A DNA stretch of 64,000 nucleotides from Gluconobacter thailandicus F149-1 = NBRC 100600 (GCF_000964465.1 NZ_BANH01000019.1:1-64000); one strand, 5' to 3'; shown: positions 1-8,589, counted from the first letter of the stretch. The notes: generated by a model not told the origin, from the sequence alone. Made by a program: numbers and translations.

Positions 1-43
1 CCAACCTTGGCAAGGTTGTGCTCTACCCCTGAGCTACACCCGC
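1..43 (-). tRNA. tRNA-Gly (GCC), 5' part, cut by window edge
   Basis: On the minus strand the sequence begins GCGGGTGTAGCTCAG and continues through the D arm to a CCTTGCCAAGG anticodon arm, with anticodon GCC at 11-9. The first 43 bases are present; the variable loop, T arm and acceptor 3' strand lie outside the window. The D-arm GTAGCTCAG..GAGCAC is typical of bacterial tRNA-Gly. It diverges from the CnoX-like gene. Confidence 0.93.
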
Positions 44-259
44 ATTCCGTGGGCGGTGTTATTACCGAACTTCGGAACCCGCGCAAGAGGGAAAATAAGC
101 CTGACAGACGAATTTCCCATTTCTCCCGATTTCCTGATGTCCTCCAGGCTTTTCCAGAGCCATTCGGCGCCCTCTCAAGCCAGAGTCCTCTTGCACTGAT
201 CCTCATCAACCCCGATCTTTCTGGAAAACAGATTTCTCCAGCAGGATGGCCTCCTTTTC

Positions 260-1204
260 ATGAGCAGCACTTTTGACGAACATCTGATCGGCCAGTCTCC
301 GTCACAGGGAGCCACAGCCCATATCATTGATGCCGACCAGACGACTTTCATGGCTGAAGTTGTCGAAGCCAGCCAGCAGGCCCCAGTCCTGGTGGACTTC
401 TGGGCTCCATGGTGCGGTCCCTGCAAACAGCTGACCCCCGTTCTTGAGAAGGTTATCCGTGCCACGGGTGGTCGCGTTCGTCTGGTCAAAGTGGATGTTG
501 AGGCCAACAAGTCCCTGGCAGCCCAGCTTGCCCAGATGGGGCTGCCGCTTCAGTCGATCCCCCTTGTTGTCGCATTCTGGAAAGGGCAGGTGCTGGACCT
601 CTTTCAGGGCGTGCAGTCTGAAAGTGAGATCCGCCGCTTTGTCGAAGCCCTTCTGAAAGCTGCGGGTGGCGCGATGCCCTCGGCTGATATTCTTGCAGAA
701 GCCAAAAAAGCCCTGGCTGATAACCAGCCTGCAGAAGCCTTGGAACTTTACGCACAGCTGCTGGATGTTGAACCCGAAAATCCGGAAGGCTGGGGTGGAA
801 TGCTTCGCACGCTTCTGGCGCTGGGTGAAATCGAAGGCGCAGAAGAAGCATCCAGTCAGATCCCGACCAAGCTGGACTCCCATCCGGAAATCACCGGTGC
901 CCGTGCCGCTCTGGCGCTGAAAAAAGAAGGGGCCAAAGCTGCGTCCGAGCTGGATACCCTGCGCCAGCAGGCCGAAGCTCACCCGTCAAACTTTGACGTC
1001 GCCCTGAAACTGGCGGCCGCCATGAACGCTTCCGGTCAACGTACCGAAGCCGCCGACGTTCTGCTCGCGATCATTCGTAAGGACCGGGACTGGAACGAAG
1101 GCGCCGCAAAAACTGAACTCCTGCGTTTCTTTGAGGCCTGGGGCCATACTGACCCCGTAACTCTGGCAGCCCGCCGCAAACTGTCCTCCCTCCTGTTCTC
1201 GTGA
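260..1204 (+). CDS. cnoX: CnoX-like thioredoxin-domain/TPR co-chaperone
   Basis: The 314-residue protein has a thioredoxin fold at about residues 22-130 with an intact WCGPC motif (Cys52, Cys55), followed by a helical TPR-like tail (about 145-310). This is the CnoX/YbbN architecture: a holdase that protects clients from oxidation and hands them to GroEL/ES or DnaK. The family in E. coli lacks the full CXXC, whereas some alphaproteobacterial members are redox active; the CGPC here predicts real thiol-disulfide activity. It is cytoplasmic, with no signal peptide. It is first of a three-gene run: the LON-N gene follows after 4 bases and the Trm112 gene overlaps that one. The function is inferred from architecture only. 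Confidence 0.88.
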   Translation: MSSTFDEHLIGQSPSQGATAHIIDADQTTFMAEVVEASQQAPVLVDFWAPWCGPCKQLTPVLEKVIRATGGRVRLVKVDVEANKSLAAQLAQMGLPLQSIPLVVAFWKGQVLDLFQGVQSESEIRRFVEALLKAAGGAMPSADILAEAKKALADNQPAEALELYAQLLDVEPENPEGWGGMLRTLLALGEIEGAEEASSQIPTKLDSHPEITGARAALALKKEGAKAASELDTLRQQAEAHPSNFDVALKLAAAMNASGQRTEAADVLLAIIRKDRDWNEGAAKTELLRFFEAWGHTDPVTLAARRKLSSLLFS

Positions 1205-1208
1205 GCCT

Positions 1209-1889
1209 ATGACCCGGACGCCTGATACATTCGTGGATCTCAGCGATATTCCCCGCAGGGTTCCGGCCCTGACGGATCTGACGCTCGCAGATCTCCCCCC
1301 TCGTGTCGGGCTTTTTCCCGTGTCAGGAGCGATGCTGCTTCCTGGAGGACAGCTGCCTCTCAATGTTTTTGAACCACGCTACGTCGCCCTTCTGGAAGAC
1401 GCACTTGCCGAGCGTCGGCTGATCGGAATGATCCAGCCGCAGGAGGAAGACGAAGACGATCCTCTTCCCGTCCTGCACGACATCGGCACACTGGGACGCA
1501 TCACCAGCTTCACGGAACATCCGGACGGAACATTCTCCGTCACTTTGCTGGGCGTGACCCGTTTCCGGCTTCTCATGGAGGGCCTGACGCGTCGGGGTTG
1601 GCGCGAAGGCGCCATCGATGCGTCACCCTTTTTCTCTGATCTTGTGGAAAGTGATCCTTCGCCCATCAACCGGTCCAGACTGCTGAGCCGGCTAAAAGAT
1701 TACCTGACCGCTCATGAACTCCAGACAGACTGGTCCCTGATCGACGAGATGGATGACGAGATGCTTCTTGTTGTCCTGCCCATGCTGGTGCCTTTCAGCC
1801 CCACACAGAAACAGGCCCTTCTCGAAGCCGGCACGCTGGATGATCGCGCCGGGGTCTTGCTGGATCTTCTGGCAAAGGGCATGGAATGA
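1209..1889 (+). CDS. LON peptidase substrate-binding (N-domain) protein
   Basis: The 226-residue protein consists of the LON N-terminal (LAN) domain alone. The signature [20 protein letters not shown] lies near residue 34, followed by FEPRY. There is no AAA+ or Ser-Lys protease domain, so it cannot be a Lon protease; stand-alone LON-N proteins are widespread in alphaproteobacteria and their clients are unknown. It starts 4 bases after the CnoX-like gene and its stop overlaps the ATG of the Trm112 gene (ATGA), indicating one operon with translational coupling. A link to protein quality control is suggested by the CnoX neighbour but not shown. Confidence 0.88.
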   Translation: MTRTPDTFVDLSDIPRRVPALTDLTLADLPPRVGLFPVSGAMLLPGGQLPLNVFEPRYVALLEDALAERRLIGMIQPQEEDEDDPLPVLHDIGTLGRITSFTEHPDGTFSVTLLGVTRFRLLMEGLTRRGWREGAIDASPFFSDLVESDPSPINRSRLLSRLKDYLTAHELQTDWSLIDEMDDEMLLVVLPMLVPFSPTQKQALLEAGTLDDRAGVLLDLLAKGME

Positions 1890-2071
1890 CCATGAACGCT
1901 GAACTTGACCCCCGCCTCCTGTCCCTTCTGGTCTGTCCGGTGACCAAAGGACCTCTGACCTATGACCGGGACACGCAGGAGCTTATCAGCCCGCGTGCGA
2001 AGCTGGCATTTCCGATCCGTGACGGCATCCCCATCATGCTGCCAGAAGAAGCGCGTCACCTCTCGGACTGA
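1886..2071 (+). CDS. Trm112 family protein
   Basis: This 61-residue protein matches the small Trm112/YcaR type: [14 protein letters not shown] near the N terminus and a [14 protein letters not shown] core. Archaeal and eukaryotic Trm112 activate methyltransferases; the role of the bacterial form is poorly defined. Only one cysteine is present, so the classical four-Cys zinc site is missing, as is common in bacterial members. The start overlaps the LON-N stop by 4 bases (ATGA); an alternative ATG lies two codons downstream. It ends 14 bases before the convergent chemoreceptor gene. Confidence 0.85.
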   Translation: MTMNAELDPRLLSLLVCPVTKGPLTYDRDTQELISPRAKLAFPIRDGIPIMLPEEARHLSD

Positions 2072-2085
2072 CGCGCCAGAGCTAC

Positions 2086-3597
2086 TCAGAAATGTGACAG
2101 CGCAGACTGGTCGTCGCGAACCTTGAAGTTCGTGACAATCTTCATCAGTTCTGCCGCATCTCCGACCAGTTCCTGACTGGAACAACTCATTTCCTGCACG
2201 ATAGCTGCATTGGTCTTCGTGACGGCTTCAAGCTGGGTCGTACTCGCATTGATATCCATGATCCTCTGAGCCTGCTCTTCTGCGCCAGAAGCGATTTCTC
2301 CGACCGCCTCTCCCAGCCGGTTCACGGATGTACTGATATTCCCAAGTGCCGCACCTGTCTCATCGACCATTTTCACGCCGCGCTCGACATCTTCCATACT
2401 GCTGCTGATCAGTTCCTTGATTTCCCGGGCAGCCGTGGTCGATCTCTGTGCCAATGCACGAATCTCCTGAGCGACAACCGCAAAACCCCGACCAGCCTCC
2501 CCTGCTCTCGCAGCTTCCACGCCAGCATTCAGAGCAAGCAGGTTTGTCTGGAACGCAATTTCATCAATAACACTGATGATCTGCACAATCTGCGCTGAGG
2601 ATTCGGAAATTTTGGCCATGGCTTCAACCGTACGATTGACGATATCCGTGCCCTGCCCGGTTTCCTGACAGCAGACTTCCACCGTTTCGTCCGCCTGTCG
2701 CGCCTCCTCAGCCACTTCCTTCACGGACGTCGTCAACTCCGTGATATTGCGGGAAACGACCCCGAGAGCCTGCACCTGTTCAGCGATACGGCAAGCAACG
2801 TCTTCGGACGAGCCGCTCAGGGTTTTTGCCCGGTGCTCCACCATCCCCGACGTTGACCGCACCGAATGGACAATATGACCCAGACCGCTACAGGCATTTT
2901 GAAACGCGCCACTCATCCGGGTTGTTTCGGTTTCCAGAGCCGGATCAATTTCCTGCACCAGATCGCCACCTGCCATTCGTTCAAGCGCATCAGCAAGAGC
3001 TTCAGAAAGCGCTGTCAGGCTCTCTGTCCGCTCTTTCTCAGCCCTTGAGCGCTCCTGTCCGTCCAGATTCAACGTATAAGTCTGAAGACCAAGCTCCATA
3101 TCCAGGAGCGCCGTCTTGATCAGAAGGCCGGCCCTGCGTGTTACGTCTTCAACAGACAGAGCCTGCTCGGATTTTTGAAAAAGACGCCTGAAAAATCCCT
3201 GCGGCGGTTTCGGCCAGGCCTCGCGAAGAAACTCCGAGACAATTCCTTCCAGCAGCAGCCCATAACTTCCAATATACCACTGAGGCTCCAGACCAATCCG
3301 GGCATGGGTGTTACCGATGGCCTTCGTGCTCTGAACATAATCAGGCCCGAAGTCGCCATCCAGAATCCGGCTCCAGTGCTTCTCCTGCTGGGTGCGGGCC
3401 GATTTCTGGTGAAGCGGATTGGAAAAGAACCGCGACAGGGCTGGTGTCTCATCAACCCGACGATAAAACCGATCCAGTGCGGGCCCGAGCGTTCGCCTCA
3501 CCTGCTGCCCAATACGGCTGATCAGGGCTTTTTCCGAAGCGCCAATGCCCAGAAAAGCGAGACGTTCTTTAATATCTGTCGCGACCTGATCGGTCAT
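2086..3597 (-). CDS. Globin-coupled methyl-accepting chemotaxis protein (HemAT-like)
   Basis: About 503 residues from the chosen ATG at 3597, which has GGAGA 7 bases upstream; an in-frame ATG at 3654 lacks such a site. The N-terminal ~170 residues form a sensor globin with the proximal-His signature NTHARIGLEPQWYIGSYG. The C-terminal half is an MCP signalling hairpin with the conserved tip IDEIAFQTNLLALNAGVEAA. No membrane segment is seen, so this is a soluble receptor that probably binds haem and senses O2 or a related gas, signalling through CheA/CheW. No che genes are in this window. A flagellin gene 20 kb away is consistent with a motile cell. Confidence 0.9.
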   Translation of the reverse strand: MTDQVATDIKERLAFLGIGASEKALISRIGQQVRRTLGPALDRFYRRVDETPALSRFFSNPLHQKSARTQQEKHWSRILDGDFGPDYVQSTKAIGNTHARIGLEPQWYIGSYGLLLEGIVSEFLREAWPKPPQGFFRRLFQKSEQALSVEDVTRRAGLLIKTALLDMELGLQTYTLNLDGQERSRAEKERTESLTALSEALADALERMAGGDLVQEIDPALETETTRMSGAFQNACSGLGHIVHSVRSTSGMVEHRAKTLSGSSEDVACRIAEQVQALGVVSRNITELTTSVKEVAEEARQADETVEVCCQETGQGTDIVNRTVEAMAKISESSAQIVQIISVIDEIAFQTNLLALNAGVEAARAGEAGRGFAVVAQEIRALAQRSTTAAREIKELISSSMEDVERGVKMVDETGAALGNISTSVNRLGEAVGEIASGAEEQAQRIMDINASTTQLEAVTKTNAAIVQEMSCSSQELVGDAAELMKIVTNFKVRDDQSALSHF

Positions 3598-3715
3598 CTT
3601 TGATCTCCAAGGCGTCACTCGGTCCGGAGGAAGGACTGAAGGACGCCCTAGCACATCAAAAGTTACGCAATCATGAAGACAGCACCGTCAGGCGGCAGCA
3701 GAACACCGCGGCAGG

Positions 3716-4084
3716 CTAGTTTCCGCTGTTTTGCCCATAGGACACTTCCGTATCCGGAACAGCAGGTCGCGGCGTGATGTCCGCCGTATTGCCGCCAGGC
3801 CCACCAGCCCCGAAGCTTACACCTTCAGAAGATGGACCGCTTGTATCACGCGGGCGGCTATCCTCACTCATGCCCCCCGGTGGCATGGGCATGACAGGCG
3901 CATCATCAGCATAAGACATGCCACTCGGGTGCGGACGATGCCTGTGATGATCTCCCCGATCCGGAGCGGCGCCCGGGGGCGGCAAAGCCGTCATGTCTGC
4001 TGCCGGGCCATCGAACATGGAACCGACACCACATCCCCCTAATGAAAGGCAGGACAACGTAAGGGAAAGAGAAAGCCAGCGCAT
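3716..4084 (-). CDS. Small proline/glycine-rich lipoprotein
   Basis: The 122-residue product starts MRWLSLSLTLSCLSLGGC, a lipoprotein signal with lipobox LGGC (Cys18 as the lipidated residue). The rest is low complexity, rich in Pro, Gly, Asp and His (for example HHRHRPHP and PMPMPPGG-like stretches), and looks disordered. No known domain is recognised. It is probably anchored in the outer membrane. It is transcribed away from the phosphatase gene with about 100 bases between their starts. It could be restricted to acetic acid bacteria. Confidence 0.6.
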   Translation of the reverse strand: MRWLSLSLTLSCLSLGGCGVGSMFDGPAADMTALPPPGAAPDRGDHHRHRPHPSGMSYADDAPVMPMPPGGMSEDSRPRDTSGPSSEGVSFGAGGPGGNTADITPRPAVPDTEVSYGQNSGN

Positions 4085-4190
4085 GCCACGATATTAGCAC
4101 TTTTCCGCGGTTGACGCATCCCCATCCGGAATGGGACACACCGCAGCCATACGCCTTTCATCAGGCACCCACAGTCGAGGATCCCCTTTG

Positions 4191-4853
4191 ATGTTTGAAG
4201 GCCGCATTACGTCTGCCGCCGATCTGAGACGCGCCTGGTGGGACAGTCTGTTCGTAGACCATTCCATTTTCCGCCTCGGCTGGACAAACCTCTCAGAGGT
4301 CGTCCCCGGGAAGGTGTGGCGCTGCAATCATCCGACGCCCTCGCGTCTGCGCAGTCTGACCCGTCGTCTGCACCTGAAGACGCTGGTCAATCTGCGCGGC
4401 CATCGCAAATGCGGATCTGATGCCCTGTCACGCAGAGCCAGCCAGCAGGTTGGCCTCACGCATCTGGACATGGCCTTTGAAAGCCGTGGCGCCCCGCACA
4501 AGGACCGTATCCTGCGCTTCTACGACATGTACCAGACGCTTCAGTTCCCCATGCTGATGCACTGCAAGTCCGGCGCAGACCGGGCGGGACTGGCGTCAGG
4601 GCTGGTGACCATGTTTGAAGGCGGAACGGCAACCGATGCCCTGAAGCAGCTTCACTGGCGCTTTGGCCACTTCAACCGCTCCAGAACCGGCATTCTGGAC
4701 GCGTTCTTCCTGCGTTATCGGGCTGAGGCCGAAGGGCGCCTGCCCTTCATGGACTGGGTCCGCACGGAATATGACGAAGACCGCCTGCGCGCGGATTTCA
4801 AAGCTGGGAAGATCTCGTCTTTCCTGAACGACAGTATTCTCCGCCGGGAGTAA
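4191..4853 (+). CDS. Protein-tyrosine/dual-specificity phosphatase-like protein
   Basis: From the ATG at 4191 the protein has 220 residues; a longer frame opens at 4131, but GAGG sits about 10 bases before 4191. The P-loop HCKSGADRAG (Cys125, Arg131) is the CX5R signature of the cysteine phosphatase superfamily, preceded by the usual hydrophobic strand FPMLMHC. A general-acid Asp in a WPD-like loop is not obvious. Substrate unknown: related stand-alone bacterial enzymes act on phosphotyrosine, phosphoinositides or lipid/sugar phosphates. It converges on the PraR-like regulator with a 15-base gap. Confidence 0.75.
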   Translation: MFEGRITSAADLRRAWWDSLFVDHSIFRLGWTNLSEVVPGKVWRCNHPTPSRLRSLTRRLHLKTLVNLRGHRKCGSDALSRRASQQVGLTHLDMAFESRGAPHKDRILRFYDMYQTLQFPMLMHCKSGADRAGLASGLVTMFEGGTATDALKQLHWRFGHFNRSRTGILDAFFLRYRAEAEGRLPFMDWVRTEYDEDRLRADFKAGKISSFLNDSILRRE

Positions 4854-4868
4854 TTCGGCGGCTTTAGT

Positions 4869-5402
4869 TCAGGCGGCCTTGTCGTCGGAGGAGGGGCCAA
4901 GCGTCCGGATAAGGTCCAGCATCCGTTTACGAACGGCCTGATCCGGAATGCGATAGTAAGCCCGCACAAGATCGATCGTTTCCCGTCGACTGAAGAGTGC
5001 CGCCTCATCCACAGGAAGATCGAAAAGACGGGGCGGTACGGGAGCCGCGGCCTTTGGTGGCGGCCCACCGAAAGTCGCCTGCGTTTCCGCAAATCCGGTT
5101 GCAAGTGCCGGAGTTGGCGCAGCCGCAGGCTTTTGTATTCCGGCCTGCATGTCATCAAAGAAAAAGCCAATTGGCACGTCCAGAACGCGCGCCAGATCAT
5201 ACAGACGGCTGGCCCCTACACGATTGGCCCCACGCTCGTATTTCTGAACCTGCTGGAAGGTGAGGCCAAGCGCCTCACCAAGCTTTTCCTGCGACAGTCC
5301 AAGAAGGGTCCGCCGCAAACGGATACGGTTTCCCACATGCACGTCTACTGGCCCAGCAGCGGCCGCACTCTTGGGCTCGCCCTTACCGTGACCGATTGTC
5401 AT
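4869..5402 (-). CDS. XRE-family HTH regulator (PraR/PhrR-like)
   Basis: The ATG at 5402 gives 177 residues; the frame stays open to 5636, but only the 5402 start has a ribosome site (GGGAA) and matches the family. Residues about 22-80 form a Cro/CI-type HTH with the signature LSQEKLGEALGLTFQQVQKY followed by ERGANRVGASRL, typical of alphaproteobacterial PraR/PhrR-type repressors that often bind upstream of their own gene. The C-terminal half is Ala/Pro-rich, then has a conserved LVRAYYRIPD segment. An imperfect AT-rich palindrome at 5437-5462 in its promoter is a candidate self-operator. Confidence 0.85.
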   Translation of the reverse strand: MTIGHGKGEPKSAAAAGPVDVHVGNRIRLRRTLLGLSQEKLGEALGLTFQQVQKYERGANRVGASRLYDLARVLDVPIGFFFDDMQAGIQKPAAAPTPALATGFAETQATFGGPPPKAAAPVPPRLFDLPVDEAALFSRRETIDLVRAYYRIPDQAVRKRMLDLIRTLGPSSDDKAA

Positions 5403-5436
5403 GTGGTTCCCTTTCCAATCAAGAAAGAGAAAGTAA

Positions 5437-5462
5437 ATATAACAACCCTGGATTGTCAATAT
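5437..5462. promoter_or_regulatory. Candidate operator/promoter of the PraR-like gene
   Basis: The arms ATATAACAA and TTGTCAATAT flank a 7-base centre, forming an imperfect inverted repeat in an AT-rich patch 35-60 bases upstream of the regulator start. On the minus strand the right arm contains TTGACA, a perfect -35 hexamer, although no good -10 at normal spacing is seen. XRE repressors of this type often autoregulate, so an operator overlapping the promoter is plausible. Confidence 0.3.
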
Positions 5463-5470
5463 TAACCTTT

Positions 5471-7000
5471 TTAACGCATTACAACCGATGCTCTCGGCTG
5501 CCCTCGACTGGGCCAGAACGCAAGCAGAATGCAGAAGATCGACAGACCCAGCGGGATGGCCCGACCGTACCGGGCAAAGACAGTAGGAGGCAGTGGAGAC
5601 GGAATGTCGCTCACCAGCACATCCGTCTTTCCCCATCCCAGCCTGGCCGTTTCGCGTCCTGCTCCGTCATAGAACGCCGAAATGCCTGTATTGTTTGCAA
5701 AAACAACTGGAAGCCCCTCTTCAACGGCTCGCATACGCCCCGTCGCCAGATGCTGGCGAGGACCCGCGCTGTTTCCGTACCAGGCATCGTTGGAGATGGT
5801 GACAAGCCAGTCCGGCCGATCATGAGGTGCCACGACAGAGCCTGAAAAGATGATCTCGTAACAGACCATCGGGCCCACCTTGCCAATGTCCGGCATGGTC
5901 CAGGTTTTCAGGCCCGGCCCAGGAGTCAGCACACCCGGCAAAACGTTGAATGGCAAAATCCAGGGCTGGTATTCGCCAAACGGCACAAGACGGCTCTTGT
6001 CATAGATCGCAGCGATCTTCCCGTCCTGATCCACGACTTCAAGGCTGTTGTACCAGTGATTGTTCTCTTCGCGGTCAGAGCCGATCATGGCCGGTGCACC
6101 GCCTGCCGCATGCGCGATGATCTGCCGGGCAAGATCATCTTCATCCAGCAAACCCGGAAAGCCGGATTCCGGCCAGATCACGACACTCGGCCTGTCATCT
6201 TCCATGAGCCGGGCCTGCTGAACACCCTGCGCCGTCATGCGGACATAACGACGGAAGTTCTCAACGCTTTGCTTGTGGTCAATGATTTCCGTTTCAGGGA
6301 CATTCCCCTGTACCAGCACGGCGCGCGGGTTAGTTACTGGGAGCGGCTGAAGCGCAGACAGCCGCCAGAAGCCCACACCAATCCAAAGAAGAGCCCCCGC
6401 CAGAACCAGTAATGCCGCTTTGCGCCCACGGAAGATTGCAAGAGAGGCCAGAACCAGAGCCAGCGTCAGACCGTCCACACCCAGAACCGAAGCAGGCTGG
6501 ATCAGCACATCACCGAGACGCCCCGGAATCTCCAGATCACTTCCCAGCGGGTTCCAGGGAAAACCAGAGAAGATCAGAACGCGCCCCATATCCACGGCCG
6601 TCCAGCTTCCACCGAACATCAGAACCCGCCTCCAGCCCGCCGGAACTAGACGGCACAAAACTGCCGGAACAGCGATCAACGGCGCAATAATCAGAGACAC
6701 ACCGGGGGATGCGAACGGGACGACCCACCAAAATTCATGCACGCGCGTCAGAATGGCATTGGTCAGCCAGTAAAGACCCGCCGTGTGAAAGCCCATTCCG
6801 AACAGGAAGCCATACAGGGCTGCGCCTTTCCATGAGGCTGCGTCTTCAGCAGCCCTGTATAGAACCAGAAGCCCGAGAGGCAGCGTGAACAGCGCGCAGA
6901 CAGGCGGCAGGGACAGGGCCGCGAACGCCCCTGCCAGCACCATCAGGCCAGCAAGTCGCCAGCCATGAACAGGGAGCGTCGAAGTCATGAAGATGACCAT
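5471..7000 (-). CDS. lnt: Apolipoprotein N-acyltransferase
   Basis: The 509-residue protein has about six N-terminal membrane helices (residues 15-215) and a periplasmic nitrilase-fold domain. The catalytic triad is visible: Glu278 in VIWPESGFPG, Lys335 in YDKSRLVPFGEYQP, and Cys380 in GPMVCYEII. Lnt adds the third acyl chain to the N-terminal cysteine of lipoproteins. Several clients are encoded in this window (the lipoprotein at 3716 and the NodT-type protein). The start may be 7000 or 6988, neither having a strong ribosome site. It lies downstream of olsB on the same strand, separated by a terminator. Confidence 0.95.
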   Translation of the reverse strand: MVIFMTSTLPVHGWRLAGLMVLAGAFAALSLPPVCALFTLPLGLLVLYRAAEDAASWKGAALYGFLFGMGFHTAGLYWLTNAILTRVHEFWWVVPFASPGVSLIIAPLIAVPAVLCRLVPAGWRRVLMFGGSWTAVDMGRVLIFSGFPWNPLGSDLEIPGRLGDVLIQPASVLGVDGLTLALVLASLAIFRGRKAALLVLAGALLWIGVGFWRLSALQPLPVTNPRAVLVQGNVPETEIIDHKQSVENFRRYVRMTAQGVQQARLMEDDRPSVVIWPESGFPGLLDEDDLARQIIAHAAGGAPAMIGSDREENNHWYNSLEVVDQDGKIAAIYDKSRLVPFGEYQPWILPFNVLPGVLTPGPGLKTWTMPDIGKVGPMVCYEIIFSGSVVAPHDRPDWLVTISNDAWYGNSAGPRQHLATGRMRAVEEGLPVVFANNTGISAFYDGAGRETARLGWGKTDVLVSDIPSPLPPTVFARYGRAIPLGLSIFCILLAFWPSRGQPRASVVMR

Positions 7001-7012
7001 CCATCAAAATGG

Positions 7013-7044
7013 AAAAAACGGCCGGGCTATGATGGCCCGAACCG
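7013..7044 (-). terminator. Rho-independent terminator after olsB
   Basis: Read on the minus strand, CGGTTCGGGC and GCCCGGCCG flank a 7-base loop and are followed by six T residues. It sits between the olsB stop (7057) and the lnt start. Confidence 0.7.
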
Positions 7045-7056
7045 TCAGCAGGGATG

Positions 7057-7968
7057 TCAGGAGTCCAGAGCGTCCCGGAGGCGGCGCTCATAATGACGGT
7101 AATATTTGTCCGCCAGAAGCTCGCTTTTCACCAGAACCGCAACATCCGTCGTGTTGAACTGCTCGTCCACAACGGCACCATCACCCACATATCCGCCCAG
7201 ACGGAGATACCCCTTGATGAGTGGCGGCAGCTTGTTCAGGCATGCGCGATGATCAAGCGTGTGGGGATCAGCGCGCAGCATCTCCACATAGCGGTCCGGC
7301 AGGGCGCGGATACGCAGGGCCGGCGGCGCCAGATGATTGTGATGCAGATAGGTCAGCTGATCAGCCAGTGCATCCGGGTCGGTGCCTGGCAGGCTTCCAC
7401 AGCCAAACAGAACGTCAATACGGTGCAGGAAGATATAGGAAGCAATGCCGCGCCACAGAAGCTGCATGGCCGAACGACCGCGATGTTCGCGCGCAACGCA
7501 GGAGCGCCCCACTTCCAGCAGTCGCCCCGGAAATTCTGTCAGGGTCGAGATGTCGTATTCGGACGAGGTATAGAAACGGCCAATCTTCTCGGCAGCATCC
7601 GAACGAAGCAGACGATAGGTGCCTACAACCCCTTCCGCGCCCGAGCCGATACTGTGATCGATGACCAGAAGATGATCCGCAACTTCGTCGAACTCGTCCA
7701 CATCGCGCTTCGTGCGGAACGCGCGTTCGTCAGGATGGGCACCAAGCTCTTCAAAGAACACCTTGTACCGCAGAGCCTGCGCAGCATCACGCTCAGCCTC
7801 GGTCTCCGCGATCCTTACACCCAGGGAACCTCCCCGAAGCTCCTGAAAGCCGCCATCGCGGTTCAGGGCCAGCGTGGAGAGGGTCTCCATCTGCTTCAGC
7901 GTTTCTTCACTGCTGACGAGCGAATGGGCTGGCGCTGAGTTTTTATCCTCGGCCGGGTTGATGCTCAT
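7057..7968 (-). CDS. olsB: OlsB-like ornithine N-acyltransferase (GNAT)
   Basis: The 303-residue protein belongs to the OlsB/hemolysin-like acyltransferase group: LRYKVFFEELGA near residue 67, RLLEVGRSCVAREHRGR near 150, and a C-terminal half that continues past the GNAT core. OlsB transfers a 3-hydroxyacyl group from ACP to ornithine, giving the lyso-ornithine lipid that OlsA completes; no olsA is in this window. Ornithine lipids are known from acetic acid bacteria. The start overlaps the stop of the Fur-family gene by 4 bases, so both are co-transcribed. Confidence 0.85.
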   Translation of the reverse strand: MSINPAEDKNSAPAHSLVSSEETLKQMETLSTLALNRDGGFQELRGGSLGVRIAETEAERDAAQALRYKVFFEELGAHPDERAFRTKRDVDEFDEVADHLLVIDHSIGSGAEGVVGTYRLLRSDAAEKIGRFYTSSEYDISTLTEFPGRLLEVGRSCVAREHRGRSAMQLLWRGIASYIFLHRIDVLFGCGSLPGTDPDALADQLTYLHHNHLAPPALRIRALPDRYVEMLRADPHTLDHRACLNKLPPLIKGYLRLGGYVGDGAVVDEQFNTTDVAVLVKSELLADKYYRHYERRLRDALDS

Positions 7969-8498
7969 GTTTCGCTCTTGTTCCTGTTCTTGGGAAGCGG
8001 CCGCTTCGGAGTCTCTTTTTCCAGTCGATGCCCGAACAGTTCGATACGGTGAGACACGAGATCGAATCCAAGCCGCTGCGCGATCTGCGTCAGAAGACGG
8101 ACCGGCTCGTCATCTTCAAATTCGATGACCCGGCCACTGTCCACATCAATCAGATGATAATGATTGCCACTGTCGCTGGCTTCATAACGGGCACGTCCAC
8201 CGCCGAAATCACGGCGTTCAAGAATCCCCTTCTCTTCCAGAAGGCGAACGGTGCGATACACCGTGGCCACGGAAATACGGCTGTCTATGGCCGATGCGCG
8301 GCGATATAGCTCTTCGACATCTGGATGATCATCGGCTTCAGACAGAACATGGGCGATCACCCTGCGCTGTCCTGTCATCTTCAGGCCATTCTCCACACAG
8401 AGGCGGGCAATGGGCGAATCATCCACAACGGCGGAACCGGCTGGCTTCCGACCTTGCGTGCGGGTGCGTCTGTCCGCGACTTTCGTATCTACGACCAT
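7965..8498 (-). CDS. fur: Fur-family metalloregulator (Fur/Mur-like)
   Basis: The 177-residue protein has a Fur winged helix at about residues 35-105 (MTGQRRVIAHVLSEAD, ISVATVYRTVRLLEEKGIL) and a dimerisation half with the metal-site sequence NHYHLIDVDSGRVIEF. The usual HHDH is changed to NHYH, and the C-terminal CXXC pairs are absent; both are common in alphaproteobacterial Fur/Mur. It therefore may respond to iron or manganese. It begins the operon that contains olsB, linking metal status to membrane lipid acylation. A second Fur-family gene of Zur type is at 47248. Confidence 0.88.
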   Translation of the reverse strand: MVVDTKVADRRTRTQGRKPAGSAVVDDSPIARLCVENGLKMTGQRRVIAHVLSEADDHPDVEELYRRASAIDSRISVATVYRTVRLLEEKGILERRDFGGGRARYEASDSGNHYHLIDVDSGRVIEFEDDEPVRLLTQIAQRLGFDLVSHRIELFGHRLEKETPKRPLPKNRNKSET

Positions 8499-8550
8499 AA
8501 CAGCGGCCTAGCCGAAAAACGGACCATTTGTCCAATCAGAGATGCAAATA

Positions 8551-8589
8551 AAAATACCGGCTTCCTGCGGATGAGGACCAGGAAGCCGG
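8551..8589 (-). terminator. Rho-independent terminator after mucR
   Basis: A perfect 11-bp inverted repeat (CCGGCTTCCTG at 8557-8567 and CAGGAAGCCGG at 8579-8589, 11-base loop) is followed on the minus strand by TATTTTTATTTG, just downstream of the mucR stop. Confidence 0.85.

Noticed and set aside
7054-7938. 294-codon open frame on the plus strand
   Set aside because: It is antisense to olsB, which matches its family along its length.
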